Below, piece after piece: positions 1-7,098 of a DNA stretch of 64,000 nt. Position 1 is the stretch's first letter. The number at the start of each line of letters is the position of its first letter. Below the pieces are notes generated by a model. That model had not been told where the DNA came from. It searched no databases and was given only the letters and a program-made list of their open reading frames with translations. Location of the stretch: positions 26,766 through 90,765 of the forward strand of contig CACXIP010000017.1 in assembly GCA_902767775.1 (NCBI GenBank), written 5' to 3'. The stretch is from an uncultured Prevotellaceae bacterium. GTDB lineage: Bacteria > Bacteroidota > Bacteroidia > Bacteroidales > Bacteroidaceae. The position numbers were made by a program, and so were the translations under genes.

Positions 1-360
1 GTCCTTCCTGAAGGGATGGCCCTTGAAGTCATTGCGCAGGAAGAGGCGCTCCATGTGCGGATGTCCGAGGAACTTGATGCCATAGAAGTCGTACACCTCA
101 CGTTCCAGCAGGTCGGCACCTTTCCAGAGGTCGATGACGGAATAGATGACATGGTCTTCACCCGTCTTCCTGGCGATGGTCTTCACGCTGGTGCGCTCAT
201 GGGTCTCGGTGTTCTCGAGGATATAGACGCAGCCCAGTCCCTCCTCGCCGAAGTCCTCTCCGACGATGGTCACGAGGTAGTCAAAATGCTGCTTTTCCTT
301 CAGGTCGCGCATCTCGCGGCAGAGGCTGTCGAATGCGATGGTCTTGCTGTCGAGTTTCAT
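1..360 (-). CDS. nuoC: NADH-quinone oxidoreductase subunit C (or fused C/D), partial
   Basis: This is the N-terminal 120 codons of the 30-kDa subunit of respiratory complex I; the gene continues past the left edge of the window. The frame is open throughout and ends in the family's hallmark stretch LLEREVYDFYGIKF followed by HPHMERLFLRNDF, the conserved peripheral-arm region of NuoC. The ATG (358-360) overlaps the nuoB stop codon in an ATGA arrangement, which points to translational coupling. In many Bacteroidetes NuoC is fused to NuoD, but only the shared N-terminal part is visible here, so fusion cannot be decided. Subunit identity is secure. Confidence 0.93.
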   Translation of the reverse strand, partial: MKLDSKTIAFDSLCREMRDLKEKQHFDYLVTIVGEDFGEEGLGCVYILENTETHERTSVKTIARKTGEDHVIYSVIDLWKGADLLEREVYDFYGIKFLGHPHMERLFLRNDFKGHPFRKD

Positions 361-1055
361 TTGGCTTCCTCCTGTTCTTTTTTGAGTTGCTCAGTGAATT
401 CCTCCGGGACGTCGGTCACCACAATCGGCTGTTTCCAGCCCGATGCGAGAGCCTCGTTAGACAGGCCCAGTTCACGTTCCTCTGCAGTCTGCTTGTGGTT
501 GGCTCCACCGAGGAATTTCTCGATTTTCACCTTCCGCTGCAACTGCATCATACCATAGAGGATGGCCTCGGGACGCGGAGGACAGCCAGGGATATAGACA
601 TCCACCGGCACAATCTCCTCGATGCCCTTCACCACGTGGTAGCTGGACTTGAACGGTCCGCCGGATATGGTGCATCCGCCGACAGCAACCACATATTTGG
701 GTTCGGCCATCTCATCATAGAGGCGTTTGAAGGCTGGTGCCATCTTGTGGGTGATGGTACCTGCAGTCATAATCAGGTCGGCCTGACGGGGTGAGTTGCG
801 AGTCACCTCGAAGCCGAAACGTGAGAAGTCGTAGCGTGCGCATCCCACAGCCATAAACTCAATGCCGCAGCAGGATGTGCCGAAGGTGAGCGACCACAGC
901 GAGTTGGACCTGCCCCAGTTGATGAGCTGGTCGAGATTGCCGGTCACCACATTGACTCCGCCCTCATGGAGTTCATCCACAATGCGCTCCAGAGCCTCAT
1001 TGTCCTTGAACTCCTCGTAGGGAATGCTTTTGATGTGTGGTTTTCTTACTTCCAT
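357..1055 (-). CDS. nuoB: NADH-quinone oxidoreductase subunit B
   Basis: This subunit carries the terminal N2 [4Fe-4S] cluster that passes electrons to quinone in complex I. The tandem cysteines in FGTSCCGIEFM, the cysteine in VGGCTISGG and the one in YIPGCPPRPEA are all present as cluster ligands. The frame stays open upstream to 1274, but the ATG at 1055 gives MEVRKPHIKS and fits the family; the longer form would lie wholly inside nuoA. The start overlaps the nuoA end by 10 bases and the stop overlaps nuoC by 3. At 232 residues it carries a charged C-terminal extension of about 40 residues ending in KKEQEEAK. Confidence 0.95.
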   Translation of the reverse strand: MEVRKPHIKSIPYEEFKDNEALERIVDELHEGGVNVVTGNLDQLINWGRSNSLWSLTFGTSCCGIEFMAVGCARYDFSRFGFEVTRNSPRQADLIMTAGTITHKMAPAFKRLYDEMAEPKYVVAVGGCTISGGPFKSSYHVVKGIEEIVPVDVYIPGCPPRPEAILYGMMQLQRKVKIEKFLGGANHKQTAEERELGLSNEALASGWKQPIVVTDVPEEFTEQLKKEQEEAK

Positions 1056-1396
1056 TCCAACGCTCCTTTCCGCCAGGCGTAAGCCAGGCCAAATACGAGC
1101 ACGAGCAGGAAGAAACCGATGCTGACCACTGCCATTGCACCGTATTTCTGCACCACTACCGCCCATGGGTATAAGAAAACAGTCTCGATGTCGAACATGA
1201 GGAAAAGGATGGCGAAGAGGTAATAACCTATCGACACGGGAATCCATGAAGACCCATGTGTAGGAATACCACACTCAAATGGCTCACCTTTTACCTTGTT
1301 GTACGACCGAGGCCCAATCAGCTTGGCAATGACGTATGCACCCACCACCAAGACAACTGCCGTTAAGATAACGGTAACTAACAAAGTGAAATACAT
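1046..1396 (-). CDS. nuoA: NADH-quinone oxidoreductase subunit A
   Basis: A 116-residue inner-membrane subunit of complex I, normal in length, with three predicted membrane helices (about residues 3-25, 57-77 and 88-108). The loop between helices 1 and 2 contains the conserved YNKVKGEPFECGIP, and helix 2 is followed by the acidic FDIETVFLYPW motif involved in coupling. It is the first gene of the nuo operon. A TACCTTTG -7 box on the same strand (1455-1462) lies about 60 bases upstream of the ATG. Confidence 0.95.
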   Translation of the reverse strand: MYFTLLVTVILTAVVLVVGAYVIAKLIGPRSYNKVKGEPFECGIPTHGSSWIPVSIGYYLFAILFLMFDIETVFLYPWAVVVQKYGAMAVVSIGFFLLVLVFGLAYAWRKGALEWK

Positions 1397-1454
1397 ATAT
1401 ATGTTATTAATAATGATTGTATGCTCATCAAGAGTGACAACTCATTTACGGCGA

Positions 1455-1462
1455 CAAAGGTA
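1455..1462 (-). promoter_or_regulatory. Candidate -7 element of the nuo operon promoter
   Basis: Read on the minus strand this is TACCTTTG, a match to the Bacteroidetes -7 consensus TAnnTTTG. It lies about 59 bases upstream of the nuoA ATG, so the leader would be about 50 nt. A clear TTTG -33 box is not visible, so the match is partial. Confidence 0.45.
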
Positions 1463-1526
1463 GTAAAAAAAACGCATATATAAACCATTTTCCCACTTAT
1501 TTTTGGGGGAGCAGGTTTTTTCTATA

Positions 1527-1619
1527 GTCGGACAAGTCGGACAAGTCGGACAAGTCGGACGTGTCGGACAAGTCGGACGGTAGGACGAGTCGGACTGGTC
1601 GGACTGGTCGGACTGGTCA
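1527..1619. repeat. 9-bp tandem array between kinase gene and nuoA
   Basis: About ten 9-bp units of the form GTCGGACNN. Six units (1527-1580) are mostly GTCGGACAA, one 8-base degenerate unit occupies 1581-1588, and three GTCGGACTG units follow (1589-1615). The array begins immediately after the stop codon of the BadF-type kinase gene, which it overlaps by 3 bases. Read on the minus strand the units form an open frame rich in Ser-Asp-Gln. I see no downstream coding context, so it is treated as an intergenic minisatellite. Confidence 0.85.
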
Positions 1620-2459
1620 GAGTGAGACAAATCTCACCAATCCCTCCATGGGACTCTGGAAAACCTGGTCGACAAGGAACCCCTCCAGCTGTGCCGCCTC
1701 TTTCAGTTGCTCCTGATAGTACCATGCCACGCTTCCTATGGCCCTGACCGGCAGGTCGTGTCTGCCATACTGCACGATATTGCGCCGGAAAAAGGCACGG
1801 AAGTTGTCGACAACCAACTTCCTCACCTCTTCGACATGGATATGGCTGTGGATGAATCGTGAGGTCCTGGCCAAATAGCGGTTGGGCAGCGGCTGACGGT
1901 AGACCGCCTGGATGACATCCGATATTTCCTGTTGGGTTTCTGCCAAATACTCTTCAAGCAATCCATTGGGCATCAGCCCTTTGCAGAGAGAGCCCAAAAA
2001 GAGTTTTCCCAAGACTGCACCGCTCCCCTCATCACCGAGGATGAAGCCCAGCGGTGGGGTATTGGCGATGATTGTCTGCCCGTCGTAGAGTCCGGAATTG
2101 GAACCTGTGCCGAGGATGCAGGCGATACCCTCCCCATGGCCAAAGAGTGCCCGGGCGGCACCAAGCAGGTCGCTCTCCACTTCAATTTTTGCCTTTGGGA
2201 ATGCCTCGTTCAAAATGCCTTTCATCCGCTCCCTCATCTCCGGGCGTATGCCGGCTCCATAGAAATGCACCTCACTGATGAGGCCGACAGACGAACTGAG
2301 GATTTGCGGCAGCAACTCATCGTGCAGGATTCCGCAGATTTGTTCGTCGGTCTGGAAAAAGGGATTGACACCCTGAGTGGACATCCTCTGAGGGACTGCT
2401 TCCGAGGCTGTCAGACACCAGTCGGTCTTGGTGCTTCCGCTGTCTGCTATCAGTATCAT
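1617..2459 (-). CDS. BadF/BadG/BcrA/D-family ATPase, N-acetylglucosamine-kinase-like
   Basis: A 280-residue cytoplasmic protein of the ASKHA (sugar kinase/Hsp70) fold. The first phosphate loop is seen in ILIADSGSTKTDWCL at the extreme N-terminus and the second in ILGTGSNSGLYDG near residue 117, followed by GFILGDEGSGAVLG. The length and motifs match the single-domain proteins usually annotated in Bacteroidetes as BadF/BadG ATPase or N-acetylglucosamine kinase. The sugar substrate cannot be read from the sequence. It is divergent from the MscS-type gene across a 110-base promoter region, and its stop codon abuts the 9-bp repeat array. Confidence 0.8.
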   Translation of the reverse strand: MILIADSGSTKTDWCLTASEAVPQRMSTQGVNPFFQTDEQICGILHDELLPQILSSSVGLISEVHFYGAGIRPEMRERMKGILNEAFPKAKIEVESDLLGAARALFGHGEGIACILGTGSNSGLYDGQTIIANTPPLGFILGDEGSGAVLGKLFLGSLCKGLMPNGLLEEYLAETQQEISDVIQAVYRQPLPNRYLARTSRFIHSHIHVEEVRKLVVDNFRAFFRRNIVQYGRHDLPVRAIGSVAWYYQEQLKEAAQLEGFLVDQVFQSPMEGLVRFVSL

Positions 2460-2480
2460 ATTTTATCTTTTATCCATATT

Positions 2481-2519
2481 TTTGGCAAAGTTACAACTAA
2501 TTTTTCTTAACTTTGCAAA
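2481..2519. promoter_or_regulatory. Overlapping divergent promoters, BadF-type kinase / MscS channel
   Basis: On the plus strand TTTG (2481-2484) and TAACTTTG (2508-2515) form a -33/-7 pair with a 23-base spacer, wide of the usual 19-21, driving the MscS gene. On the minus strand TAACTTTG (2486-2493) and TTTG (2516-2519) form the mirrored pair with a 22-base spacer, driving the kinase gene. The two -7 boxes are exact inverted copies and each -33 box adjoins the -7 box of the other promoter, so the two polymerase sites are interleaved. Confidence 0.5.
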
Positions 2520-2569
2520 CGGAAATGAAATAATAGAAAGTATACACCCCATTGACGTGACATTCAAGT

Positions 2570-4951
2570 ATGTATAAAAGATTGTTTTTGCTGATTGCCG
2601 TGCTCTTGACATCGGTGCTGCCATCGCATGCCGTGCTCAAGGAGAAGGACTTGGAGCAGACCCTCACCATCCTGCGCCAGGACATCACCAATTTCTATCA
2701 GAACCTGCAGCATGAAGCGGAAGGACACAAAGAAGAACGTGAGCATATCATCAGAAACCTAATCAACATCTCGAAGCGGAGCAGCCAGAATGCACTGATG
2801 CTCTACTCTCAAAAGGAAGAATATGTCTTTGACCTTACCTATGCCTGCAATGAGGTGACCAAGCTCTACCGCGAATACCACCGCAGCATCCAGCCGTTCC
2901 GCAACAGCATCACCAACATCGATACCGAGATTGCGCGTTATGACAGTCTGAAGAACAGTCTCGACAAGATGTCCTACCGCAGTCTGTCGGACAAGGCGAG
3001 GACAGACCGCAACGTATGCCTCACCCTTGCCGTATGCATCAGCCGCATGCTTCGGGAGAACAAGGAGAGCATGAGCGACTACATCAAGATATACGAGTCG
3101 ACAGAGGAGCGACTGCAGAATCTTCACGACTACGCCAACCTGAGATACAACGAGATACAGAACAACATCTTCGTCAACGGTGGTGAGAACTACCTCAGTA
3201 TCCTATCCAACTTCAGGGGGCACCTGTCGAAAACCAAGGACATGGTTCTTGACAAATACGAGCCCTACGACAATGATATCAAGTCACAGTGGGACAGCAG
3301 GATGATTATCGGCCTGTTCATCACAATGGGCATCTTTGCCCTGGCAGCCATGCTGATAAGCATCCTCGGAGCCAAGGCCCTGCCAGATAAATTGCGTACG
3401 GAGAGTTTCCTCGCCAAGCGCACCGTCATCATCATGACCGCCACGGTCATCATCTTCGCCATTGCCCTGCAGCTCATCCGCATCACCTGGGAACAGAATT
3501 TCTTCATCATGGCGAGCAGCCTGCTCACCCAGTATGCCTGGTTGCTTGGCGTTATCCTTGTCTCGCTGCTGCTGCGTGTGGATGCCAGCCAACTGATGAA
3601 CGCGCTGCGCATCTACGCCCCGCTGATTGTCATCGGCTTCATCATCATCGCTTTCCGTATCATCCTCATCCCCAACGAACTGGTCAACCTTGTCCTGCCG
3701 CCCATCCTGCTGATATGTGCCTTGTGGCAGTGGTGGGTCATCAGCCACCATAATGACAACATCCCCAAATCAGACGTGTTCTACACCTACATCTCCATGG
3801 CGGTGTTCGTTGTCTCAGTGGTGAGCTCCTGGATAGGATACACATTGCTCAGTGTGCAGTTGCTCATCTGGTGGATTATGCAGCTCACCTGCATCCTTAC
3901 CATCACCTGCCTTCGTTCATGGATCAAGGCCTACCGCAAGCGCAAGAGTGATGAGCTCAAGGAGAGTTTTATCAGCCGCAGCATGCCCTATGAGCAGCCG
4001 TCGGTCGCCGACACCTGGTTTGGCGACCTGCTCTACAGCGTACTGCTCCCCGCACTCGGTGTGCTGTCGGTGCTGCTTGCCGTCTACTGGGCGGCAGCGG
4101 TGTTCAACCTCAACGAACTGACATGGCGCATCTTCACCTACAAGTTCATCGACTCTCCCAACATCACCATCAGTGTGCTCAACATCGCTCTGGTGATTAT
4201 CCTGTGGATGGTGTTCTCCTATCTCAACCGCACCATCAAGGCCATCTACCTGCACCATCTCCGCCAAAAGGACAAGAGCACGGCAGAGAGCCGTTTCGTG
4301 ATGGGCAAGAACATCATACAATTGATGGTGTGGGGAGCCTGGCTCATCATCAGCCTTGCCATCTGCCATGTCGACAACACCTGGATTGTGGTGGTGTCGG
4401 GCGGCCTGTCAACGGGTATCGGTTTTGCATCGAAGGATATCCTCGAGAACATCTACTACGGCATCTCGCTCATGGCAGGACGCATCAAGGTGGGTGACTG
4501 GATTATCTGCGACGGCATCCGAGGAAAGGTGAAATCCATCAGCTATACCAGCACCATGGTGGAGTCGGTCGACGGTTCGGTCATCGCCTTCCAAAACAGT
4601 CAGCTGTTCACCAAGAACTACAAGAACATGACGAAGAACCACGGCTATGAGATGCACACCCTCGATGTGGGCGTGGCGTATGGCACCGACATTGAACAAT
4701 GCCGCCAGCTGCTGGTGGATGCCGTCTCCAAACTCGACTTCATCAAACGCGACCCCAACCATCACAAGGTGAGCGTGCTGCTCCGTGAGTTTGGCGACAA
4801 CAGCGTCAACCTCAAGGTGGTGGCATGGGTGCCTGTGGTGACACAATACAACGACGACTGCGAGATATTGGAATGTGTGTACACCACCCTCAACAAGGCG
4901 GGCATCAGCATCCCGTTCCCGCAGCGCGACCTGCACATCATCCACGAATAG
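2570..4951 (+). CDS. Large MscS-family mechanosensitive channel protein
   Basis: A 793-residue inner-membrane channel that would open under membrane tension to release osmolytes. A signal peptide (residues 1-21) precedes a periplasmic, probably coiled-coil domain of about 220 residues. Around ten membrane helices follow from about residue 240. The last, pore-lining region contains GGLSTGIGFASKDILENIYY, the TM3 of MscS proteins, followed by the beta domain with VGDWIICDGIRGKVKSISY and an alpha/beta C-terminal domain. The many extra helices resemble the MscK (KefA) and MscM subtypes rather than small MscS. Its 3' end converges on the Sel1 gene 10 bases away. No ion or solute preference can be read. 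Confidence 0.88.
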   Translation: MYKRLFLLIAVLLTSVLPSHAVLKEKDLEQTLTILRQDITNFYQNLQHEAEGHKEEREHIIRNLINISKRSSQNALMLYSQKEEYVFDLTYACNEVTKLYREYHRSIQPFRNSITNIDTEIARYDSLKNSLDKMSYRSLSDKARTDRNVCLTLAVCISRMLRENKESMSDYIKIYESTEERLQNLHDYANLRYNEIQNNIFVNGGENYLSILSNFRGHLSKTKDMVLDKYEPYDNDIKSQWDSRMIIGLFITMGIFALAAMLISILGAKALPDKLRTESFLAKRTVIIMTATVIIFAIALQLIRITWEQNFFIMASSLLTQYAWLLGVILVSLLLRVDASQLMNALRIYAPLIVIGFIIIAFRIILIPNELVNLVLPPILLICALWQWWVISHHNDNIPKSDVFYTYISMAVFVVSVVSSWIGYTLLSVQLLIWWIMQLTCILTITCLRSWIKAYRKRKSDELKESFISRSMPYEQPSVADTWFGDLLYSVLLPALGVLSVLLAVYWAAAVFNLNELTWRIFTYKFIDSPNITISVLNIALVIILWMVFSYLNRTIKAIYLHHLRQKDKSTAESRFVMGKNIIQLMVWGAWLIISLAICHVDNTWIVVVSGGLSTGIGFASKDILENIYYGISLMAGRIKVGDWIICDGIRGKVKSISYTSTMVESVDGSVIAFQNSQLFTKNYKNMTKNHGYEMHTLDVGVAYGTDIEQCRQLLVDAVSKLDFIKRDPNHHKVSVLLREFGDNSVNLKVVAWVPVVTQYNDDCEILECVYTTLNKAGISIPFPQRDLHIIHE

Positions 4952-4961
4952 TGGGGGAATA

Positions 4962-5579
4962 TCATCTGGGGCGCAGCCTATGCTTCCTTCTTTCCTGGGC
5001 TGCCCTCCGTTCTTCCTCCATTTCCTCGGCCCATTCATCGTAGGCCACCTTGGCTTTCCAGTAACCTTTGTCGGCAGCAGCCTTCAGCCATCGGGTAATT
5101 AGGCTGACATCTTGCCAGTCTTTTCCAATAATTGAATAGCAGTAGGCAAGGTTGTTCATTGCCCTGACATGTTCCTGAGCGGCAGCCTTTTCAAACATCT
5201 CAATTGCCTTGGTCATTGTTTCAGTATTACGTTCTCCGGAAAGATAAATAAGTCCGAGATTATACTGAGCATCGGCATTGCCTTGTTCTGCTGCCTCAAG
5301 ATACCATTGCTTAGCTTCTTCAATATCCTTTTCCACCCCTACCCCATTGGCATAACAGTATCCCAGGCTGAACTTTGCCTTGACATGGCCTTTTTTGGCA
5401 GCCTTTTTCCACATTTTCACCGCCTTGGCAAAATTCTGTCCGACACCGTATCCCTGATAGAGCTGCAACCCCTTCTCATATTGAGACTGACCAGGTATAT
5501 TGTCGGCAAACACCACCACCGATGTGACTGCCATGATTATCATGACAACCATTTTCTTCAACAAATGAGTCTTCATCAT
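4962..5579 (-). CDS. Secreted Sel1-repeat (SLR/TPR-like) protein
   Basis: A 205-residue protein with a signal peptide (MMKTHLLKKM onward, cleavage likely near residue 25) and three to four Sel1-like repeats. The repeats show the family pattern A.KWYLEAAEQGNADAQYNLG: one unit at about residues 47-80, the next at 84-116, another at 120-150, and a degenerate last copy ending in WLKAAADKGYWKAKVAYDEW. The C-terminus is very basic (ERRAAQERRKHRLRPR). Sel1 repeats mediate protein-protein contacts; the partner is unknown. The gene is more AT-rich than its neighbours. A minus-strand TATTTTTG at 5604-5611 is a possible -7 box. Confidence 0.85.
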   Translation of the reverse strand: MMKTHLLKKMVVMIIMAVTSVVVFADNIPGQSQYEKGLQLYQGYGVGQNFAKAVKMWKKAAKKGHVKAKFSLGYCYANGVGVEKDIEEAKQWYLEAAEQGNADAQYNLGLIYLSGERNTETMTKAIEMFEKAAAQEHVRAMNNLAYCYSIIGKDWQDVSLITRWLKAAADKGYWKAKVAYDEWAEEMEEERRAAQERRKHRLRPR

Positions 5580-5652
5580 AAGCGTAATTGGTTAACTGAT
5601 GTGCAAAAATAGTATTTTTTTCTAAACAAGCCATCAAAACTTCATGTTTTGT

Positions 5653-5683
5653 TTTGCTTTTCACCCGCTTATTCGTATCTTCG
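5653..5683 (+). promoter_or_regulatory. Promoter of the DUF3822-rsmD pair
   Basis: TTTG at 5653-5656 and TATCTTCG at 5676-5683 are separated by exactly 19 bases, matching the Bacteroidetes TTTG-N19-TAnnTTTG form with one mismatch. The ATG at 5707 follows 23 bases later. Confidence 0.6.
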
Positions 5684-5706
5684 CATTCAAAATCAAAAAA
5701 CAACAG

Positions 5707-6489
5707 ATGAAGCAAGCAAAAACACTGACCATCAGAATCGGGCACGACACCCTGGCTTTTATCTCTACAGGCAGCGACGGCGAGCCGTTCTTCCAGTCAT
5801 ATGAAATGAAAGGCGGAATGTCTGCGGCAGCCAACCTGCGTGAGGCTTTCAAGACCCTGCCCATGCTGGCGGATTCTTGGGAAAAGGCCACCGTCCTTGC
5901 CGATGTCCCCACTATGCTGGTGCCGGAGGAAGAGTTTGACCCTGCCGACAGCGATATCCTGTTCTCACACACTTTTTCAGGCTGCGAGCGGGACGTGAAA
6001 CTTCATTATCCGCTGGAGTCGCTGCGTGTCGTGGCTCTTTACGCCATGGAGCGCGACGTGCAGACCGCTGTCAGCGACCATTGCAAGGAAGCCGAATACC
6101 TACCCGTTGCCCTCCCCCTCTGGCAGCACTTAGGGAAGCAGGCCGATGGCTCACGGCAGCGGCTATACGGCTATTTCCATGACGGCAAGGTCAATATCTT
6201 CAGCTTCTCCAAGCAGCGGTTCAGGTTTTGCAACACCTTCAGTGCCGTTCATGCCCACGATGCACAGTTCTACCTCCTCTCCACCTTCACCCAACTGGGT
6301 ATGAAAGGCGACCGTGATGAGGTGATGGTGATGGGCACTACCCCACATCTGAAGTGGGTAGCCGACAGCCTACGCCCATTCGTGAGCCGCATCATCATAG
6401 GTGATGCCCAAACGCTGCAAATCGACAACAGCGTCTCTCCCGACATTCCTCTTGACATTTGTGTTTTTCTCCAACTTGCCCTGCCATGA
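5707..6489 (+). CDS. DUF3822 family protein
   Basis: A 260-residue cytoplasmic protein of unknown function belonging to a Bacteroidetes family usually found just upstream of rsmD, as here. The open frame extends back to 5644, but that part overlaps the promoter; the ATG at 5707 starts MKQAKTLTIRIGHDTLAFI, the family's usual N-terminus. The fold of this family has been compared to actin-like ATPases (PilM/FtsA type), but I cannot identify nucleotide motifs here. Its TGA overlaps the rsmD ATG (ATGA), so the two are probably translationally coupled. Confidence 0.8.
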   Translation: MKQAKTLTIRIGHDTLAFISTGSDGEPFFQSYEMKGGMSAAANLREAFKTLPMLADSWEKATVLADVPTMLVPEEEFDPADSDILFSHTFSGCERDVKLHYPLESLRVVALYAMERDVQTAVSDHCKEAEYLPVALPLWQHLGKQADGSRQRLYGYFHDGKVNIFSFSKQRFRFCNTFSAVHAHDAQFYLLSTFTQLGMKGDRDEVMVMGTTPHLKWVADSLRPFVSRIIIGDAQTLQIDNSVSPDIPLDICVFLQLALP

Positions 6490-7097
6490 GAATCATCACA
6501 GGAATATACAAAGGCCGTCGTTTCGACATTCCCCGCACCTTCAAGGCACGCCCCACTACCGACTTTGCCAAGGAGAACATCTTCAATGTACTCAACGGTT
6601 ATATCGATTTTGAGGAGTCGACCGCCCTTGACCTTTTCTCCGGCACTGGCAGCATTTCACTTGAAATGCTCTCACGCGGTTGCCGACAAGTGGTGAGCGT
6701 GGAATCCGACCGCGACCACTATGCCTTCATTCGGAAATGCATAGCCTCCTTGGGTACCGACAATTCTGTTGTCATCCGTGGCGACGTGTTCAAGTTTGTC
6801 AAGTCCTGTCATCAGCAGTTCGACATCATCTTCGCCGACCCACCATACGCGCTGGAGCGTTTGGAGGAGATACCCGCCCTCATCTTTGACTGCGGTCTGC
6901 TGGCCGATGGGGGTGTCTTTGTCTTTGAGCATGGCAAGGGAAATGATTTCTCTGCCATGCCACAGTTCATCGAGCGCCGCATCTATGGCAGCGTCAATTT
7001 TAGCATTTTTAGGGGAGAGACCGGAGAGGCCGGAAAAACCGGAGAGGCCGGAGATTCCGGAGATTCCGGGGAGACCGGAGAATCCGGGGAGCTATAG
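6486..7097 (+). CDS. rsmD: 16S rRNA (guanine(966)-N(2))-methyltransferase RsmD with collagen-like tail
   Basis: RsmD methylates G966 of 16S rRNA using S-adenosylmethionine. The N-terminal MRIITGIYKGRRF, the SAM-binding motif ALDLFSGTGSISLEML and the catalytic motif DIIFADPPYAL are all present. The ATG at 6486 matches the family N-terminus; the frame's upstream extension lies inside the preceding gene. The catalytic domain ends at about residue 176 with YGSVNFSIF, which is where the family usually stops. A tail of 27 residues follows, built only of Gly-X-Y triplets (GETGEAGKTGEAG...), encoded by a 9-bp DNA repeat. The tail is probably a repeat insertion rather than a domain needed for methylation. 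Confidence 0.92.
   Translation: MRIITGIYKGRRFDIPRTFKARPTTDFAKENIFNVLNGYIDFEESTALDLFSGTGSISLEMLSRGCRQVVSVESDRDHYAFIRKCIASLGTDNSVVIRGDVFKFVKSCHQQFDIIFADPPYALERLEEIPALIFDCGLLADGGVFVFEHGKGNDFSAMPQFIERRIYGSVNFSIFRGETGEAGKTGEAGDSGDSGETGESGEL
7014..7094. repeat. In-frame 9-bp array encoding nine Gly-X-Y triplets
   Basis: Nine consecutive 9-bp units, each beginning GGA or GGG and most ending in CC (for example GGAGAGGCC and GGAGATTCC), run to the stop codon of rsmD. Because the unit is a multiple of three, each encodes one Gly-X-Y triplet. The array is similar in period and position to that at 1527-1619, also at the 3' end of a gene. Confidence 0.9.
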
Positions 7098-7098
7098 C

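Noticed and set aside
1056-1274. N-terminal extension of NuoB by 73 codons
   Set aside because: It would overlap most of nuoA; the family starts at the ATG at 1055.
1527-1619. Regular repeats that might be a CRISPR array
   Set aside because: Units are 9 bp and directly adjacent, with no spacers and no cas genes nearby; this is a minisatellite.
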